Shown one piece after another: positions 48,355 through 59,760 of a stretch of 64,000 nucleotides of DNA; the stretch's first letter is position 1, and each line of letters begins with the position of its first letter. A program made the translations under genes and the position numbers. The DNA is from Antitrichia curtipendula (taxonomy: Eukaryota; Streptophyta; Bryopsida; Hypnales; Leucodontaceae), in NCBI GenBank assembly GCA_951230915.1, contig OX579640.1, positions 10,188,981 to 10,252,980 on the forward strand, read 5' to 3'. The notes under the pieces are model-generated. The model had not been told where the DNA came from and did not search any database. It saw nothing but the letters and a program-made list of their open reading frames with translations.

Positions 48355-49132
48355 GAGACTAATAGTTCATATTACTTTCAGAAAGTAATGACCCTTCCAA
48401 AATCCTCTAACTAAGATGTCCATACATATCCTAATGACCAATTTGAAAGTCCTACTCTCTTTTTAAAATTTCATTTAGATTCAGCGCCTCTGAACAGTAT
48501 ACCACAACTGTGAACCTAAACTTCGGCAACCACAACTGTGTTCACATGTTATATCTAATACTTGTTTGTCAGTTGGTAGTGACGGCCAGTTCCAAGAGTT
48601 GTTGAAATCAATCACCCTAGATTTAGTCCGTTTTCAAAATCTTCCTGTCATCATATATATAGGTCAGCTACATTTTTTATGATTTTATGGGACAACTCTG
48701 CAATGACGCCGTGATGTATCATAGGATGGGGGGGAAAGGTCCTATGCTTGTGTTCTGATAGCAAAGTAGGAGGTGTCTACGTGGACTCCTCTCTACATGT
48801 ATCCCAAATCTACAGACATGTCACATGGTCCTTGAATTTTGAATTACTCTCATTTATGACTTAGGTTAGATACTGTCTTGCTTTAAGAGTACTCACTCCT
48901 AATATTCATTTGGGCGGCGATTTTAGACATCCAAATTGGGGGCTAGTGATAGTATTGCATCATTATACGCAATGAAGACACATTATTCCTATCTTTTGAA
49001 GTTCCCGTTGTAAGGCAAGTACATGCCCGCATATTTTCTACGTTTGGATCACTTCATTCACTAGGAGTTTTTGTTTTCTATGGTTGCTGTAAAAGTGTTC
49101 TCATTTCAAGTGTGTCCAAGTTTGCTTCGTCA
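48355..49132. promoter_or_regulatory. divergent promoter region inside the transposon
   Basis: About 780 bases between the minus-strand methyltransferase gene and the plus-strand transposase. The second locus has a gap of nearly the same size (62365-63121, about 760). A shared bidirectional promoter is inferred from the layout; no clear TATA box could be fixed. Confidence 0.4.
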
Positions 49133-52100
49133 ATGGCCACCATTAGAGCGGATGGCCGTGAAATTCCATTAGTTCTGCCTTTAGGAGAAGGAGGGTATGC
49201 TATAGTGTCTTCTCACCTCCTTTATGTTCGTTTCGGATTTTTCCAATCTAATATTTATGTTGAGGAGGAAGTCATGTCTGATTTGGGGCACTTAATAGAG
49301 TCCATCCATATGCCAAAGTTAATTCTAGAGGACGGTCATTGCTGGCACCTCCGTCGAGGGCGTTATAGGGTATATGGTTTGCCTTCTATCATGCGGGATA
49401 CTTCTACTGAGAGATTGCCACGGGAGTCAGACCACTCCACTGTTAACATGCCGTTTGTAGGCCAAAATATAGGAACTTCTGTGGACAGTGATCGCTTTAC
49501 AATTGCTACGACTCCGATTCAACTTGTCCGAGTGAAGCTAGAAGTTAATGTCCCTGTGATAGATTTATCTAGTGAGTCGGAGGGAGAGTCGCCTAGTCAA
49601 CCAGGTCTTGCAACAACGCTTCCTAGACGTGTCTGTAGTGACATCCAGGAAACAACATCCGGTAGGTACTCCACGCCTACTACTAGTCCTGCTTTGTCCA
49701 CTCACTCAAGACCACCAACTCACCCAAATATTTCAGTCGGGCACAGTATCGTTGGGTGTCTTCGCAAACTAGCATCTATTCGCGGATCTAGGAACGAGGT
49801 TGCTGCATTAGATTATGATTTGCTCAACCATCAGAAAGTACAGTACCTTCCTGCAGACTTTGATGGAAACGTAGTATTCGAGTTGCCTTCTCTTCGTGCT
49901 CCGTCTTCATCATCCGCTGCTGGGAACTTACAGGGTATGGATAAACGATACGATGGGCATGCATGGTGTCGGACCATTACATCCAATATCCATAATCAGG
50001 ATAGCTTGAAATTCCGAAAATCATCTTGTACAGGTCATTTGATTTGTAACAATTCCGATTGTGACTATTTCAGGCGATCTTCCAAGCGGAATGAGACTGA
50101 ATGGTGTGGATATACTCCTACACCTTTCTATGTTGGTGCACTCTCTCCAAAGGATTCTACTGTTCTTTGCAAAATATGCAAAAGTTCACCCCACTGCGTT
50201 AGTACTTGTGATGTTAGAGTTTATTACGCTTATAGTGATACTCTAGGGATGACGAGAGCGTGCATCCATTTGGGTAATCACATGCATCCTGTTGCTTCTG
50301 GAACCTTTAGAGAGTCGTTAGACACCATTTCGGAGCTCATTGCAAGTGAAGTCTTAAAAACCCCTAGTGCCACTAACTCAGCCATAGCCCTTGCAGCTAG
50401 TAAACAATTTCTGGAGAACTACCTTATACACAACGGTGAAGGTCCAAAGGAGTTGCTGCGGGGGAAGTCGCTGGAAGATGTCATGGATAGGTTCCAGATC
50501 CTTAGTTCCCCGAACATCCGTAACACTATTTCTTCATTTCGTAGCACTGGAAAAGGTGGGGTCATAGATAGCATTATGAATATGAAACGAAATCTAAAGT
50601 TTGAATACATTCATGAGAGCATTTTTCCTGGACAGGGAAAAAAAAAAGTGTACTTGTTTAAGATGTTGGTCGATGGACCTGGTAGTGGGGTAGACTTAGT
50701 GAAGCGTATGCAAGTGGGAGGAGATTTGGAGAACGTGTGGCTCATGTTTGATCATGTAAAACGAGTAAAGGATTGGACCACCATGGCTTGCCATGTCTAT
50801 GACACAGGATGTAGAAAGGTGATGACAATCGCCGTTTGTGACATGCAATCTGAAGATACTGAGATCCAGTGCATTATGTGGAGGTTACTAAATGATTTCA
50901 TGAGACGCAACGGCATAGTGGATACAAACTTCAAGGGCTTCATGGCAGATAGTGCGCAAGCAAATTGGAATGCCGTTCGAATTGCATACGGTACGGGGAA
51001 CCCCAAAATGGAGATGGTCAATCGCGAACGAACATGTCTTCTGCACTGGAGTACTTCGTTGCACCGGCATACCCAGAAGCTCATCAAACCGGATATGCAA
51101 CACCAACATATACGTCTATGCAAGCAATATAAAGACTCAATCACTATGGAGGAAGCTGAGATAAGGTATTTGGCCATTTGATCTTGGTGGTTATCATTCG
51201 GGGCAGCCTCAGAAGATGCTCTGCGTGAATTGGAGTTGTGGCTCGCTTTTTGGCACTTCCGATATCGCCAATGGGGAGGCTTTATGCAAATGGTATGTTT
51301 AGATCCTTCCTTCAGTTCTGTTGCTTTTGTTCTTTTGCACTATCACTTTGAGATGGCTTTCTCTGCTACGAAATTATTATTACGGAAAACTATGATTGTG
51401 ATCAAATCAGTAATAGGATGCCATACCTCTCGGAGCCGAGAGGTGCCTTCACAGCCTGCTGACGAGATCAAAATCATAAATGCTTTGCCATGCCTACGCA
51501 AGCTGAAGTCTGAGTCTTTTCAGCCTTAACAATTGTAGGACTAACAAGAATATTTCTTTTGCAGGGACTGAGTGTTGAGGAAATTGTTGACATGCCATCA
51601 TGCAACTTATCAGAAACAGTCCACAACAAATGGTTGCAGCAGTCGAGTAATCGCGGTAATGACTTGTTCGCCGCCACCTGTGATGATTGCATTCGAGCCT
51701 TCATGCAAATGACAAATTACCGGTCTTTCTTGAACGGCACAACGTCAAGGTCGGGTCCATCGAAAGAGGAGCTAAAGTTAAGAGGTGCTAGACGCAGCGG
51801 CAACCCTAAGAAGATCACGGAGGCGTTGAATGTCATTCCTAGAGCAGCTGAGGTTGCAACGCGTGTTCCGCACTTGGAGGGTGAAGAGGTATTTGGCAGC
51901 AGTAAGCGCAAACTAGACCTCCCTATTGGGTCGGATGGTGATTCCCATCGGCCGGACAAGGTGAACTTCTCTCAGCCAAGAGTCATGACTCGGTCTACAC
52001 GCACACCCACGGAGTCTATCAAGGATAGGAACGAAGTGGCTAATTGTGAGCATGTGCCACATATCATTACTGCGTTGGAAAGTGATTGTGACACTTCTCA

Positions 52101-52971
52101 ATGGCATATTGCGAGGTTATCCCACAAGTCTAGCTGCAAATGTCATGCCCAGCAACAAGGATCAAACATCCGTTGCGTTGCCAAAATTGCAAGAGGAAGC
52201 AAAGGCACTCCAGCTCCTACATACCGCGGACGCAAAAAACAGTACGGAGGAAATAAGGAGATCGTGACAGATTTTTGGTTCTGCCCAGATGATGTTCACC
52301 GTTGCGTGCGAGGCTCTAAACGTTCTTGGGTAATTGATTGGCCTGAAGTACCAGACATCTGGCCTGTATTGACAGGCACTAGTTTATCTCGTCAGGAAAC
52401 ACTTCTGCTGCAGGAAGCTGGATTCCAGCTCCAAGACCGACCACCTATGTCACCTCGACGATTATTCACGATGTCAAATGTTTTTGAGGCGGTCATGTAT
52501 GATCAGCCTATCCCTGTGCATGCAGACACCTATCCAACAACTCGCCGAAACAAGCCTATTAGACGTATTGCAAATGCTCCTACTACAGAGCATCGCAATA
52601 AGTGGGAGAGTGCTGGGAACGTCAAATGAACAATCTTAGGAGTCATGATGCTTCCCTTTCCCGGACTTGGAGCCATAATCTCCCTTCAATCTGGAACGGA
52701 GCTTGCACACAAAGTCTACCGAATCACACTGGGCATGTACTCGGAGTGTACTTGTCCTGATTTTGTGGACATGGCTGTTTCAGCAATTGGTGGACGCCAT
52801 CAATATGTTAACTGCAAACATCTCTATTACTTATTTTGTTACTTTTGCAAAATGAACCTAGTAGATGACAAGTTCATACATTCTCCAAGCTTCAGCTTTA
52901 ATGAGGTCAAGCGCCTCCTCATTCGGGCTGGTATCATCAACGTTCCAAACGAGGTTCTGTTTGATACTTAG
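49133..52971 (+). pseudogene. MULE-type transposase with SWIM zinc finger
   Basis: Two exons, 49133-51292 and 51565-52971 (GTATGT...TTGCAG), about 1,188 codons. The start MATIRADG is shared with the second copy at 63122 (MASIRADG). Order: conserved N-terminal domain; disordered Ser/Pro/Thr linker; Cys-rich zinc cluster (SSCTGHLICNNSDCDYF, CKICKSSPHC) near residue 300; MULE DDE core with a first Asp near residue 539 (LMFDHVKRVKDW) and a second near 605 (GFMADSAQANWNAVR); SWIM finger near residue 1115 (CTCPDF...VNCKHLYYLF). It would cut and rejoin the element's ends. Two in-frame stops, TGA at 51179-51181 (AI*SWW) and TGA at 52627-52629 (VK*TILG), break an otherwise clean frame; CGA-to-TGA and TGG-to-TGA are the simplest explanations. 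The third catalytic residue was not fixed. Confidence 0.88.
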
Positions 52972-53415
52972 GAACCCTAGAGCCTGAGAGTGACTGAGAT
53001 CTGAATGTAAATTACTTCTGACTGAAGTTACACTTGTGGACAAAAGTATAAATTTTTCTTTGGGAAAATCTTGTAATTGAAGGTTATATTTTATATACCC
53101 TTCCTTCCATTGTCAGGTTCATCTTTCACATCTTTCACCTCGTCTTTACAATGTATACTCCCATCATTATATGCTATTATGATAAACAACACCCCTAATA
53201 CAAATTATTTTTATCCACGATCATAGGTCCACGGTGATAGGTCTGGGGACCTAGACCCTGAAATTTATAATGAATTTCAAATTTAGCCCAAAATGTTTGG
53301 ATTCTCCTTTTATTTTCCACTATTATTGATATCTATACTATTTTTTTTAATTCTAGTGCTCCCTGCTCACAGTATTCCCGCTCGCCGCTCACAGGCTCAC
53401 AGAATAGCACCGCTG

Positions 53416-54330
53416 CCCGGACAACAAATAAAACTTTTTTCAAAATCACTTTTAAAAAAAATAAAAAATTGAAATTGGTTCTCTAGATTTATATATACAT
53501 GAGAAGCTTTGAATTATTCCATTTTGATTTATGAGATGAAAGTTATGAGGAGTTTTAGTTGAAGGTAGTTAGCAGGGAGTTATGGAATCTCCACTCTAAA
53601 ATTAACTTTGAAGTCCTTCATTTAACTCAATTTTCAATATTTTTGGAAAAAAATAAAAATTTTAGGAGTAGATAGTTTATTACAACATTACAACCATTGG
53701 GATTGGCATTTTTCAATTCTATAACTAAATTGTTACCAATTTAGTATTTTGAATCATTCTCTACTTCTTTCTACTTACAAATTTTTTCCTATATGTTGTA
53801 GAGTTCGAAGTGATCTAAATTTTTTGAAGCATGTAGCCAACTTGCCTTGAAGAATGAATCCAAAGGAGCACCACCATTTTGGACATTTTTTCATAATGAT
53901 CTGACCTTGTGAAGTGCAGCTGCCCGGATTTTCGCATGGAAAAAAAAGTGATTTTTGTTACTTCAGATGCCTATATCTTGCAATCTATAAGGCAGAAATT
54001 TCTGAATTTTTTTTCCCATCTTCTCAAACCAGTTGACTACAAGATCCTATAGTTATATGTGTCCAAAAATGTTTTTTTCTCCAAAACTTGGTACTTGTAC
54101 TAGAAATGGCAGTTTTGGAGCGTTTTTGTTGAAAACATAGTCAGAAACCTTTATGGGAGAGGGCTCTAAAACGGCCCAGGCATTTTCAACCATCCAGTAG
54201 GGGCTCTGAAATGGACATGTGAATTGTGGAAAATGGAAATGTGAATTACAATGGAGGTTATGGAGCTTGATGAGATTTGTTTTAACTTCTTCAATGGATG
54301 GTTTAAGAGCCACATGGGGTTCATTCCCAA
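53416..54330 (+). repeat. dispersed repeat R1, right part of interrupted copy
   Basis: Begins with the right target-site duplication CCCGGACAAC (53416-53425) and matches the reverse complement of about 960-1690, including CATGTAGCCAACTTGCCTTG near 53830. The match fades after about 54180. Confidence 0.7.
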
Positions 54331-55409
54331 CTAAGTGGTTAGGTGTCTACTAATTTAATTCAAAATTAGAATTTGTTGTTCAACTATCTTCTTACAAGCA
54401 TTGAAAAATCTGAAATAATGATTAAATCAAGCATTCATTTCAGATTTAAAAAGGGATGCTTTTAGAAACCATTTCAATTGCTTTGTACATGTTGCAATGC
54501 TAGTTTTCGAACAAGGCCTGATTTTTTTTCAAACTATGCATGGATGGGTTTCTGAAGGCCTATGTTCACAAATAGGGACCTATAGCATATTTGTTCAAAT
54601 ATTCGTAACTAATTCAATAATGCTTCAAAAAATATGAAACAACTTGAGTTAGATTCCTCATCTATTTTTCTTTGACTGAAAAACAAATTAAAAATACTTC
54701 CGTCTGAGGAGATACATGAAAAAGGCAGATCAGCACTTAGATGGTCGCTTTTTGAGCCTCTTATCTTAGGGGTTAATTGCACCAAATTAAATATTTAATT
54801 CAGGAACTTCTTCAAAATCCAAATTTGAATTGTTTTTTGGGCTGTAACCACTTTATATGTGCGAAATAATGATTAGGGATGTCCAAGAATATATATTTCG
54901 CATCCCTACTATTCCGTTCATTTAAAAAAAATTATGTCTGCTTTCTTTTTTCTGTTACACTACATTTTGTAATTTTTTTTAAAAATAGTTAAAATACTTC
55001 TCACATTGAAATGTTGATAATCATAAAGTATAATAAGTTTATAAACTTATCACTCAAGAAGTTCTTAGTCAAAGAATTATACATGCATCACGCAAAGGAA
55101 TTCAACAATTCAATAATCATTAATCAATATATGTATTTCATATGCATCATGTAGTACAAAACTGGAAAAGCATATAGCGCGTTTTCCATGAGAAAACATG
55201 CATATCCACAAGTCTTTTTCTAATACTATTTAAGAAACCAAACTACCGAAGTAGCAATTCTATAAGCATCGGTAATGGTAAGTGCCTAAGTGTATATACA
55301 AAATGTGATTTGCTACTTATTAATACTACACTAGAAAATGCACTCAGTCGATGTTCATTAGACTATTTGCAGTGCCATTGGGTCCAGCCTCAGCGTCGTG
55401 TGTGCCGTG
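54331..55409. other. intergenic, no gene seen
   Basis: AT-rich, no supported feature. Confidence 0.4.
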
Positions 55410-55905
55410 CTACATGGAAAAATCTTCAACGGAGCCTACTTGAAGTCTACGAACCGCAGACCGAGTTCTCCTCGTTGGTCCGTCTTCTTCCAAAATGGCC
55501 CTCATAATTTGCGACTGCTTGAGGCTCTCTAGCGCTCGGTGTGTATCTGGGCTATGCTGCTCAAGGAGGAAATCCAACCCTTCGTTTCTAAAAGTTTCCC
55601 TCCACTCAGATTTCGATAATTGAGCAAGCTTCGCCAGGGTGGGCATGTCAGGGTCCTCCCCAATTTCAACCCCGTTGTCATCGGTGACACGGACTCCATC
55701 AACGCCCCACAACTAATGCCTGGGGTGAGGTCCAAATTGAAACTTCTTTCCAACCTCGTCTCAATGTCCATTGAAGCATTGGAAGAAAAAATTATGTCGT
55801 CCTTGGCTGTGCCTGTCTTTCATTGGAATCAAGTGGTGGCAGACTTGGACAATTTGATCTGGGTCACTCTCCCAACCAATTTCAACACCGACCTATGTCT
55901 TGTCC
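55410..55905 (-). pseudogene. decayed protein-coding fragment, family unknown
   Basis: A 100-codon minus-strand frame (55410-55712) looks strongly protein-like (GVEIGEDPDMPTLAKLAQLS, then SEWRETFRNEGLDFLLEQ). Upstream, other frames continue protein-like (GVEIGWESDPDQIVQVCHHL near 55860 and MDIETRLERSFNLDL near 55770), so frameshifts have broken one gene, or two related units with a GVEIG...DPD phrase lie in tandem. It is downstream of the RING gene on the same strand. Function unknown. Confidence 0.45.
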
Positions 55906-55949
55906 AACGATGTCATTTGTAATTTCTAGCTCCACACCAAGTCTGTTCC

Positions 55950-57701
55950 CTATATATTATAGTGATCAGGGGCATTCAAGATATGGAATTCCCAATGTGG
56001 TGGCATGTATTGGATCAAGCCAAACAATTCGTACAAGCACTCATAGAAAGGAGCCTTGCACAATGTGCATCGACAACGGATAATCATGGAACTAATGAGG
56101 CAAAATAGGTGGTACAAGTGGTTGCACGTGCCCAAGTGCATTCCACCTTTAGGGCCAAATGGATTCATACAAATGGGGCATACGGTCCCATCGTGCACAA
56201 AACTTGAAGGATTTGGCCACTCCAACAACGGCTCCCCTTTGTAGTTGAATTTCGACCCAAACTGATTTTTGTAATCCCACCCTTCTTGGGACCAATCAAT
56301 GATTGTTTTTTCACCATCAAGCTCGATGGTTTCCATATTGGGAGTGAAAAGATCATCCACAAGGGCCCATGAAGTCAAGCCAAATACCCTTTTTTGATTG
56401 TGCTGACTATAGCTGTGGTCCATTTTCTTAAATTCAGCTACCAATTGTCGGGTTTTGTCGACGGTGAACACGCATGCCAACTTCCATTGGTAGTACTGCT
56501 CTACCAAGGCATGCAAACGACTTTTTAATTTTTGGTTTTCCGCTTGCAAGTCGTTCAGCTTAGAGCTATTGTCCATAACCATGCTTTCAACTTCAGTTTG
56601 CATTGGTACGTTGGCGGTGGTGGGAAGTTCGGGAAAGGCCAATGAATCTTCTTCTGTAGACATGGTAGCAGCATCGTGCACATTTTGCACCGGAATCTGA
56701 GAATCGCGAGGAGGTCCTTCTGCGTGTTCTCGTGGATCCTGACCATCGTTCATCATTTGTGATGCTTGTAGAGATTGCCGAAGCTCCTCTATCTCACGTG
56801 CTTGTTGAGCAATTACTTCGTCTTTGCGCTTGATTTCTTCCCTAAAGTTGCCCACATCTTCATACAAAGCATGCATTTCAACACGTGTGTCTTGTAACTG
56901 CACCCTCAAGCTCTGTATGTCTTCTACAGCAGTCATGACATCAACAATTCCAATAGTTGGTTCATCAGGCGCTTGGACCTGTCCCGCAGGAACTCCAACC
57001 ACTGGCTCCTCAGGGCCATGGAATTGCACATGAGCACCTTGCTCCGGAAGTTCTTCATGAACTGCACGCTGAGCCTTTCGCCTTTTTGCACGTTGTTCTC
57101 CTCTATGGATTAATACCCTTGATTCATGAGTCCCATCAGAGTCATTGTCCGTTGTAGAGTTTGCTGTCTCATAAGTGTCAGGCGGCTCAATACGTGTGTT
57201 GAACCTGCCTAGCCCTCCTTCAAGATACCTCATAACCCCCCTTGTAATTATTCCATCGTATCGTCTCAGTATTTTGATCTTAGATGGCCTATTCTTCAAG
57301 GTGGACCAATCCACCCGCTTGTTCAATTTGACCTCCGCATGCACACCTCGTGCAATGAAAAGGTGGACTTCATTCCTTCTTACATTGGACACGTTGTACA
57401 ACACCTGATATACTTCGATGCATCATTGTTTGAAGGCCTCATCGATGCAGTATTTCAAGTTTGCTTTATGAAACCGGTGGTGATGGTTGTGCCGCTCTTC
57501 CGGGAAGGCCTTGTCAATGTGGCACCATTCAATGTAAGTGGTGCAAATCTCAATACTCCATGGGTCAGGTACTTCATTCCAACCCCTGAATGTAAGTTTG
57601 TTGGGGTTTCGAAGTACGTGTAATCTCTTTGGATGTATCTTTCTTGGCCTTTCTCGGGGACCATCTCTTTCTTCTTCGTTAGTGCTTGGTGGTGTCGCCA
57701 T
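55950..57701 (-). pseudogene. coiled-coil protein with C-terminal RING-like finger, one premature stop
   Basis: A 583-codon frame from the ATG at 57701 (MATPPSTNEEERDGP) to 55950, broken only by TGA at 57423-57425 (EAFKQ*CIEVYQ), which C-to-T change of CGA would explain. The N-terminal third holds a conserved-looking globular part (GWNEVPDPWSIEICTTY, then RYDGIITRGVMRYLEGGLGR). A coiled coil occupies the middle (EIKRKDEVIAQQAREIEELR, LNDLQAENQKLKSRL). The C terminus has a RING-like finger: CPICMNPFG, then GTCNHLYHLFC, then CRCTLCKAPF. RING proteins commonly act as ubiquitin ligases; that is family knowledge, not shown here. It is transcribed away from the kinase-like gene from a shared promoter. 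If the stop is a sequencing error it could be a live gene. Confidence 0.7.
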
Positions 57702-57828
57702 CGTGAAAAAAGAAGGCAAAAAGTCAGTATGTAAAAATAAGTCACCCTACACAACGCCAACGACCAGCTCAATGAAGAAGTGGAAGATCTAGAATATACA
57801 GGGCCGAGACGAATGAGGCGGGGACGCC

Positions 57829-57836
57829 TTTATATA
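57829..57836 (-). promoter_or_regulatory. TATA box of the RING gene
   Basis: CTATATAAAG on the minus strand, about 130 bases upstream of the ATG at 57701. Confidence 0.6.
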
Positions 57837-57840
57837 GTCG

Positions 57841-57994
57841 GGGACGTTTCCGAGCCAGGGCGTGGACGCATCTGAGCCCTGGCTCGGAAACGTCCCTGCC
57901 TCGGCTCGGGGACGCGAACGACACGGGGGCCAGCATGCGTCCCCCGAGCCGATGCGGGGACGTCCGCGCCCTATCCTCGCCAGGGCGCGGACGT
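57841..57994. promoter_or_regulatory. three consecutive GC-rich inverted repeats in a divergent promoter
   Basis: Hairpin 1: 57841-57861 pairs perfectly with 57876-57896 (21 bp, 14-base loop). Hairpin 2: about 57902-57916 pairs with about 57942-57956 (CGGCTCGGG core, one bulge). Hairpin 3: 57960-57972 pairs with 57982-57994 (13 bp, ACGTCCGCGCCCT). All lie between the TATA boxes of two divergent genes. Confidence 0.75.
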
Positions 57995-57998
57995 GGGA

Positions 57999-58006
57999 TT
58001 ATAAAA
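57999..58006 (+). promoter_or_regulatory. TATA box of the kinase-like gene
   Basis: TTATAAAA on the plus strand, about 170 bases before the ATG at 58178. Confidence 0.5.
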
Positions 58007-58177
58007 CCTCAATGGCCCCCCATTTGTCTTTGCCAAGTCCACGCCCTATGCCTCATACCTTTGTTTGCGAAAGCGACCTTTGGACATGAATTTGGTAGGT
58101 GATCGGGCTTGGCCCACATATAGCACCTGGCTTTTTTTATTTTTTCCAGAGTTTTGGTGGTTCTAAAAGATTGTACA

Positions 58178-59760
58178 ATGGCAAGGGAAGGGGATGAGTC
58201 ATTGGGGCACCGGTCGGTATTTGAAGACTTGGATGCAAATTTTGAGGTGGTACCAGCATCGAACGTATCAGTGGCTTTGGGGTCATCCAATCCCTCATCA
58301 TCCAACAAGTCGAAGCGCAAAAATTTATCGAATCCAGACATGCCCCCCTACGAATATGCGCTTGAGGCTAGAGTAATAGTAGTAATCTTTTACAAACAAC
58401 GAAGCTCTGGAATGATGTCCAGAGAATACGTGAACTACAATGAAGAAGAATACCACAACTTGACTAGTGAAGTGCGGCGAGAGTTGGAGACCAAATTTAG
58501 AGCATCAGAGTGATTCAACAATTATCAAGATTAGTGGTTACACTCTGAGTGGTTGGATAAACAAGTGTTGCAGTTGACCACCAATATTGTGACAAATTGG
58601 TGTTATCACACAAAGAAGAAGGAGGGATGGTAGTGATTGGGTTACGCATGACAGGGAGTTTGCTTTGAGATTGATTCATATTCAAAAGTTCTCCCAATAA
58701 TATTCTTCTTCCCGTAGAAAGAAACAAGTACCATGGAAAGCGATGCTTGAAGACCAAATACGAGCTCATTGCGTTAGCGGAACATTCAAGTGGCTGGAAA
58801 GTTGCGTGAAAGTGAATCCCATGCCAAATCAGACCGCGATTGGATTATATGGGACCGTGAGGAAGGTGGTGCTGACAAGACTACAAAGCATTCCTAATTG
58901 GATTTGCTTCGCCGGAAAGACTTTGAAGACCTCAAATGAGAAGGAGAAGCGCCAAGATATTGTGAATGAGGCAGGGAGGTGTCCAATGATACATCTTGGT
59001 ATCATAAGACTTGCGTACATCCATCCCAAAATAATAGAAGGCTATACTATATGGTGGAATGGAGGCTCTTTAATTTCTATTTTAGCCAAGTACAACTCAA
59101 AAGTGAGCGAATCATTGGAGGTGGATGACATCACGAGACAACATGATACAAGTTTGACGCAAGAAGAACTCGGTTAGGTTGCAATTTATCGCAGAAATTG
59201 TGTGAACTTGACTTTATCATTGCTTGTCACAATGGGAAAATGCCATGAAGCACAATATTTACACATTGACATTACTCCGTCCAACGTTTTGCTCCATTTT
59301 GATGAATGGAAAGAGAACATAGTGCACATAGGGATTTGCGACTAGAGGCTTTCTGGTCGAGTCATAGAGAAGGAACCATCAAGGTATGGTTATCGAACCA
59401 TGGAGGAGCTCGAATAGGAGAAAAATCAACGAAAACATGCAGCCCCCGAATTGTTCTACGTGTACGGAGAGAAGGGGTCAGAGACCTCGCTTGAAGTCAT
59501 GCAAAAAAAGAAGGTGTATTCCATGGCTACTGATGCATATGCAACGGGGTGAATAACATATCAAATTTGAAAAGAAAAATGGGATTCCAAAATATTTTAC
59601 GACCAAAAAATCAGAGCAGTATCAAAATTTGAGGACTAAGCTGTTGAGCCTCCAGAAAGTAGATGTAGGTGAGAGGGTGTCTATACCTGACGTTCTAGAC
59701 ACTTTGAAGAAGGCACCTCACTGTTGGACTATGCTTGATTGTTGTTATCGTATATAGTAT
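58178..59760 (+). pseudogene. protein-kinase-like pseudogene
   Basis: Starts MAREGDESLGHRSVFEDL and runs open to 58513, then is broken by several stops and at least one frameshift before 58743, where a 144-codon frame continues. Read through stops, 58743-59560 shows the marks of a divergent protein kinase: IWWNGGSL, the catalytic loop YLHIDITPSNVLL (H-x-D-x4-N), a DFG-position IGICD, an APE-like AAPELFY, and a helix F-like MATDAYATG. In-frame stops after ICD, in TMEELE*EK and later fit TGG or CAG changed by single transitions. The usual glycine loop was not found, so the kinase may always have been atypical. It pairs head to head with the RING gene. Confidence 0.6.

Larger units (their letters stand above)
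39867..53415. mobile_element. 13.5-kb MULE-type transposon with ParB-methyltransferase gene
   Basis: Terminal inverted repeats: the left begins CAGGGTTGCTATTCTGTGAG and the right, read inward, begins CAGCGGTGCTATTCTGTGAG; 19 of the outer 21 bases agree. Both ends continue with several GAGC words and an ACCTAT(G/C)ACCGTG block further in. The 10-bp flanking duplication fits the 8-11 bp of Mutator-like elements. The element sits in an R1 repeat whose other copy (near 1690) lacks it. Cargo: a MULE transposase (plus) and a ParB/methyltransferase-like gene (minus), divergent with about 780 bp between, plus a nested SINE at 40201-40388. Two other partial copies in this window (31704 and 61455) carry the same gene, so it is part of the element and not a random passenger. 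Stops in both genes suggest this copy is no longer autonomous. Confidence 0.88.
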
